This document shows, piece by piece, positions 62,635 through 64,000 of a DNA stretch of 64,000 bases. The stretch's first letter is position 1; each line of letters opens with the position of its first letter. The translations under genes and the position numbers were made by a program. Source of the stretch: JABDBL01 sp963845445 (GTDB lineage: Bacteria; Cyanobacteriota; Vampirovibrionia; Obscuribacterales; Obscuribacteraceae); assembly GCA_963845445.1 (NCBI GenBank), contig CAWJSE010000003.1, positions 806,001-870,000 of the forward strand. Direction: 5' to 3'. The notes beneath the pieces are model-generated. The model saw only the letters and a program-made list of their open reading frames with translations. It was not told the DNA's origin and ran no database searches.

Positions 62635-63153
62635 ATGAAATTAGACAAATTAGCAAAATATAGCTTAATAGTGACATCTTTAAGTTTAAGCATAGGCGCT
62701 TTTAGTAGCACCACTGGTAGTGCGGCTTTGGCATTTGGACTGGGCGGTGCAAAGTCGAAACCAGCAGCTGAGCAGCCAGCAGCTCAGCAAGCTGCTACAA
62801 CTAATCCGCAAGAAGAAGCAGCAGTGAAAAGAGTAGACACAGCAAAAACAAATTTAGATTTGGCCCGCAAGCGCTTAGATGCAGCTAAAGCATTGGTCAA
62901 AGCAGCAGAAGCCGAATATAGAGCAGCAAAAACAGATAAAGATGCGCTGGTATTGAATGACCAGGCAAAACAATTAGCAGATGCCTCGGGCTTGCCCAAG
63001 AATGGGGAGAATGCACCAGCAGTACCAGTGCCAGCAAATGGTTCGCCGTCAATCGTTCCCGCTGCCAGTCCTGTATACAGCAACAACGACACCACAATTG
63101 ATTATTCTGGTTCGGGCTCAAATACCAGTGCACCTACTCCCAGCGCCCAGTAA
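62635..63153 (+). CDS. small exported Ala-rich coiled-coil protein
   Basis: From ATG 62635 (AAGG-AGGG upstream) the protein has about 172 residues. A signal peptide (YSLIVTSLSLSIGAFSSTTG) precedes a Gln/Ala segment. A helical coiled coil follows (AVKRVDTAKTNLDLARKRLD, AAKALVKAAEAEYRAAKTDK), reminiscent of Lpp-like or TolC-linker helices, and then a Pro/Ser tail. Composition is of the AT-rich housekeeping set. Possibly a periplasmic spacer or envelope protein; no family recognised. An upstream in-frame ATG at 62596 is less likely. Confidence 0.72.
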   Translation: MKLDKLAKYSLIVTSLSLSIGAFSSTTGSAALAFGLGGAKSKPAAEQPAAQQAATTNPQEEAAVKRVDTAKTNLDLARKRLDAAKALVKAAEAEYRAAKTDKDALVLNDQAKQLADASGLPKNGENAPAVPVPANGSPSIVPAASPVYSNNDTTIDYSGSGSNTSAPTPSAQ

Positions 63154-63198
63154 TTTTCGAAGCTGCGCCTCTGCTTAAAGAATAAAAAGAACAAGAAA

Positions 63199-63255
63199 GA
63201 GAGAAAGACCCTTAGAGTTTCGACGCCAGACCGAAACAATAAGGTTCTTTCTCTC
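63199..63255 (-). terminator. terminator of the 63.3 kb gene
   Basis: Long stem: 16-base arms (63199-63214 with 63240-63255, one mismatch), plus an inner GTTTCG/CGAAAC. Minus-strand tail TTTCTTGTTCTTTTTATTC. Confidence 0.82.
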
Positions 63256-63295
63256 ATTACTTCAACGGGCGCAGTGACATTAAGCAAAACGCCCG

Positions 63296-63949
63296 CTATT
63301 CCTTCATCTGTTGGCGAACAAGACGAACGACAATCTCTTGCCACTCAACTCCCCAAACGAAGGTAATAAAGAATCGACCGCCCTCCAGCATAATGCGGTG
63401 CCCACGGTTAGTCACCTCGGCGGGGTATTCCTGCCCCTGCCGCATGAGGGATCGGTTGTAATAAGCCTCACCGCCGTTTCCCCGGTAAACGACATAGGCC
63501 CGGCCGGCGCGGTTGATGCCAAAGCATAGCCGCAATTCCATCATCTGCGTAAAGGTATTGCCGTGGCTGTCGAAATAGACAACCACTTCCCGTGGCTTCT
63601 TGGCGACAATTACGTCGCCGAAGACATTGAGGCTGATCGGGGCGTGGTCAGCCCGACGGAACCTATCGCGTGGAAGACTGTCCCTTCGCCTGGAGGCCGA
63701 AGTAATGTAATCACGGTACTCTGACCTGTTCGAGATAGGAGGCCCTTCGTCGAACCGTCTGGGTCCGTGAGAACCGTGGTCTGGCGAACCGGGTCTACCT
63801 ACTGAATGTTCGGGATCGAGCCCACCGCCCGTGGAAAGTCGGCGCATCAAAGCCAGGGTTTCTGCGCTCTGAGCCCCTTGTCTGCCAAGTGCAGGCGTTT
63901 CGTCTGCTGCCCTCTGCAGCGGATCGCCCGGTCCCACCCAAGTGGGCAC
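63296..63949 (-). CDS. orphan high-GC protein, 217 aa
   Basis: No family recognised. The first 90 residues are disordered (Gly/Arg/Ser/Pro-rich, with GRPGSPDHGSHGPRRFDEGP). The rest is a beta-rich domain (REVVVYFDSHGNTFTQMMEL, RAYVVYRGNGGEAYYNRSLM, HRIMLEGGRFFITFVWGVEW). The start is a GTG at 63949 with GGAAGG about 9 bases upstream; the frame stays open to a TAG near 63997, so a start slightly upstream is possible. Ends at a strong terminator. Confidence 0.68.
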   Translation of the reverse strand: MPTWVGPGDPLQRAADETPALGRQGAQSAETLALMRRLSTGGGLDPEHSVGRPGSPDHGSHGPRRFDEGPPISNRSEYRDYITSASRRRDSLPRDRFRRADHAPISLNVFGDVIVAKKPREVVVYFDSHGNTFTQMMELRLCFGINRAGRAYVVYRGNGGEAYYNRSLMRQGQEYPAEVTNRGHRIMLEGGRFFITFVWGVEWQEIVVRLVRQQMKE

Positions 63950-64000
63950 AAGCGTATCGCCTTCCAGGCGGCAATCGATATGCTCTTTGGCCCCCTAGAA

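Noticed and set aside
1..64000. Prophage or integrative element
   Set aside because: No integrase, terminase, capsid, tail or conjugation gene is visible; the mobile genes are IS66, IS3 and IS1595 transposases and a group II intron.
1..64000. Integron cassette array as the explanation for the one-strand orphan genes
   Set aside because: The units are not contiguous, carry their own terminators, and I could not identify paired GTTRRRY/RYYYAAC attC ends or an IntI gene. The idea survives only as a loose analogy.

Overview
Organism and base composition. The housekeeping genes are AT-rich and of a fermentative Gram-negative-like bacterium: bifunctional AdhE, acetate kinase, PurN, NagB, a DnaK resembling cyanobacterial DnaK2, and a four-domain ribosomal protein S1. 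Secreted TPR proteins, a TPR-retropepsin protein and a secreted protein with repeated 'kRLxkLE..lFG' motifs point to a non-photosynthetic relative of Cyanobacteria (Melainabacteria, perhaps Obscuribacterales). This is inference from gene content, with no marker tree behind it.

Layout. 1-930: the start of a high-GC, LEPR-XLL-like surface protein. 1.2-5.8 kb: glycosyltransferase, TPR/retropepsin gene, acyl-CoA dehydrogenase, BrnTA toxin-antitoxin, flavin reductase. 5.8-6.8 kb: two orphan high-GC genes. 7.2-9.1 kb: an intact IS66 element beside a methyltransferase, then purN and a probable small RNA. 11.4-13.4 kb: a group II (class C-like) intron inserted behind the terminator of a high-GC gene at 13.5-14.6 kb. 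15-22 kb: glycoside-hydrolase-like protein, MBL-fold hydrolase, dnaK, LE-repeat protein, cyclophilin. 22.3-27 kb: a mosaic of high-GC genes, a broken toxin-antitoxin pair and an IS3-type element that splits a gene. 27.4-32.7 kb: nagB, a metzincin protease, a high-GC gene and a TPR protein. 33-34.9 kb: four high-GC genes separated by hairpins. 35.3-38.3 kb: adhE and a STAS gene. 38.4-46.2 kb: the largest high-GC zone, with a three-gene set carrying duplicated intercistronic hairpins, two orphans, a protein with an RpoA-CTD-like domain plus leucine-rich repeats, an IS1595 transposase and a frameshifted gene. 46.5-48.5 kb: ackA and higBA. 48.6-49.2 kb: one high-GC gene. 50.0-60.9 kb: one 3612-codon gene. 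61.1-62.2 kb: S1. 62.6-63.2 kb: a small secreted coiled-coil protein. 63.2-64 kb: another high-GC gene.

Main pattern. About twenty high-GC orphan genes are interspersed among AT-rich housekeeping genes. Every one I can support lies on the minus strand, while the housekeeping genes use both strands. Most have a strong Shine-Dalgarno sequence, and most sets end in a GC-rich hairpin with a U-tract. None belongs to a family I recognise, except the LEPR-XLL-like protein and the CTD-LRR protein. At about 23.30 kb one of these sets abuts a truncated antitoxin gene head-to-head.

Caution. At least five reading frames are broken by a single-base gain or loss inside a short homopolymer, in both high-GC and AT-rich genes. 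Uncorrected long-read error is therefore a serious alternative to biological frameshifting, and junctions should be confirmed on reads.
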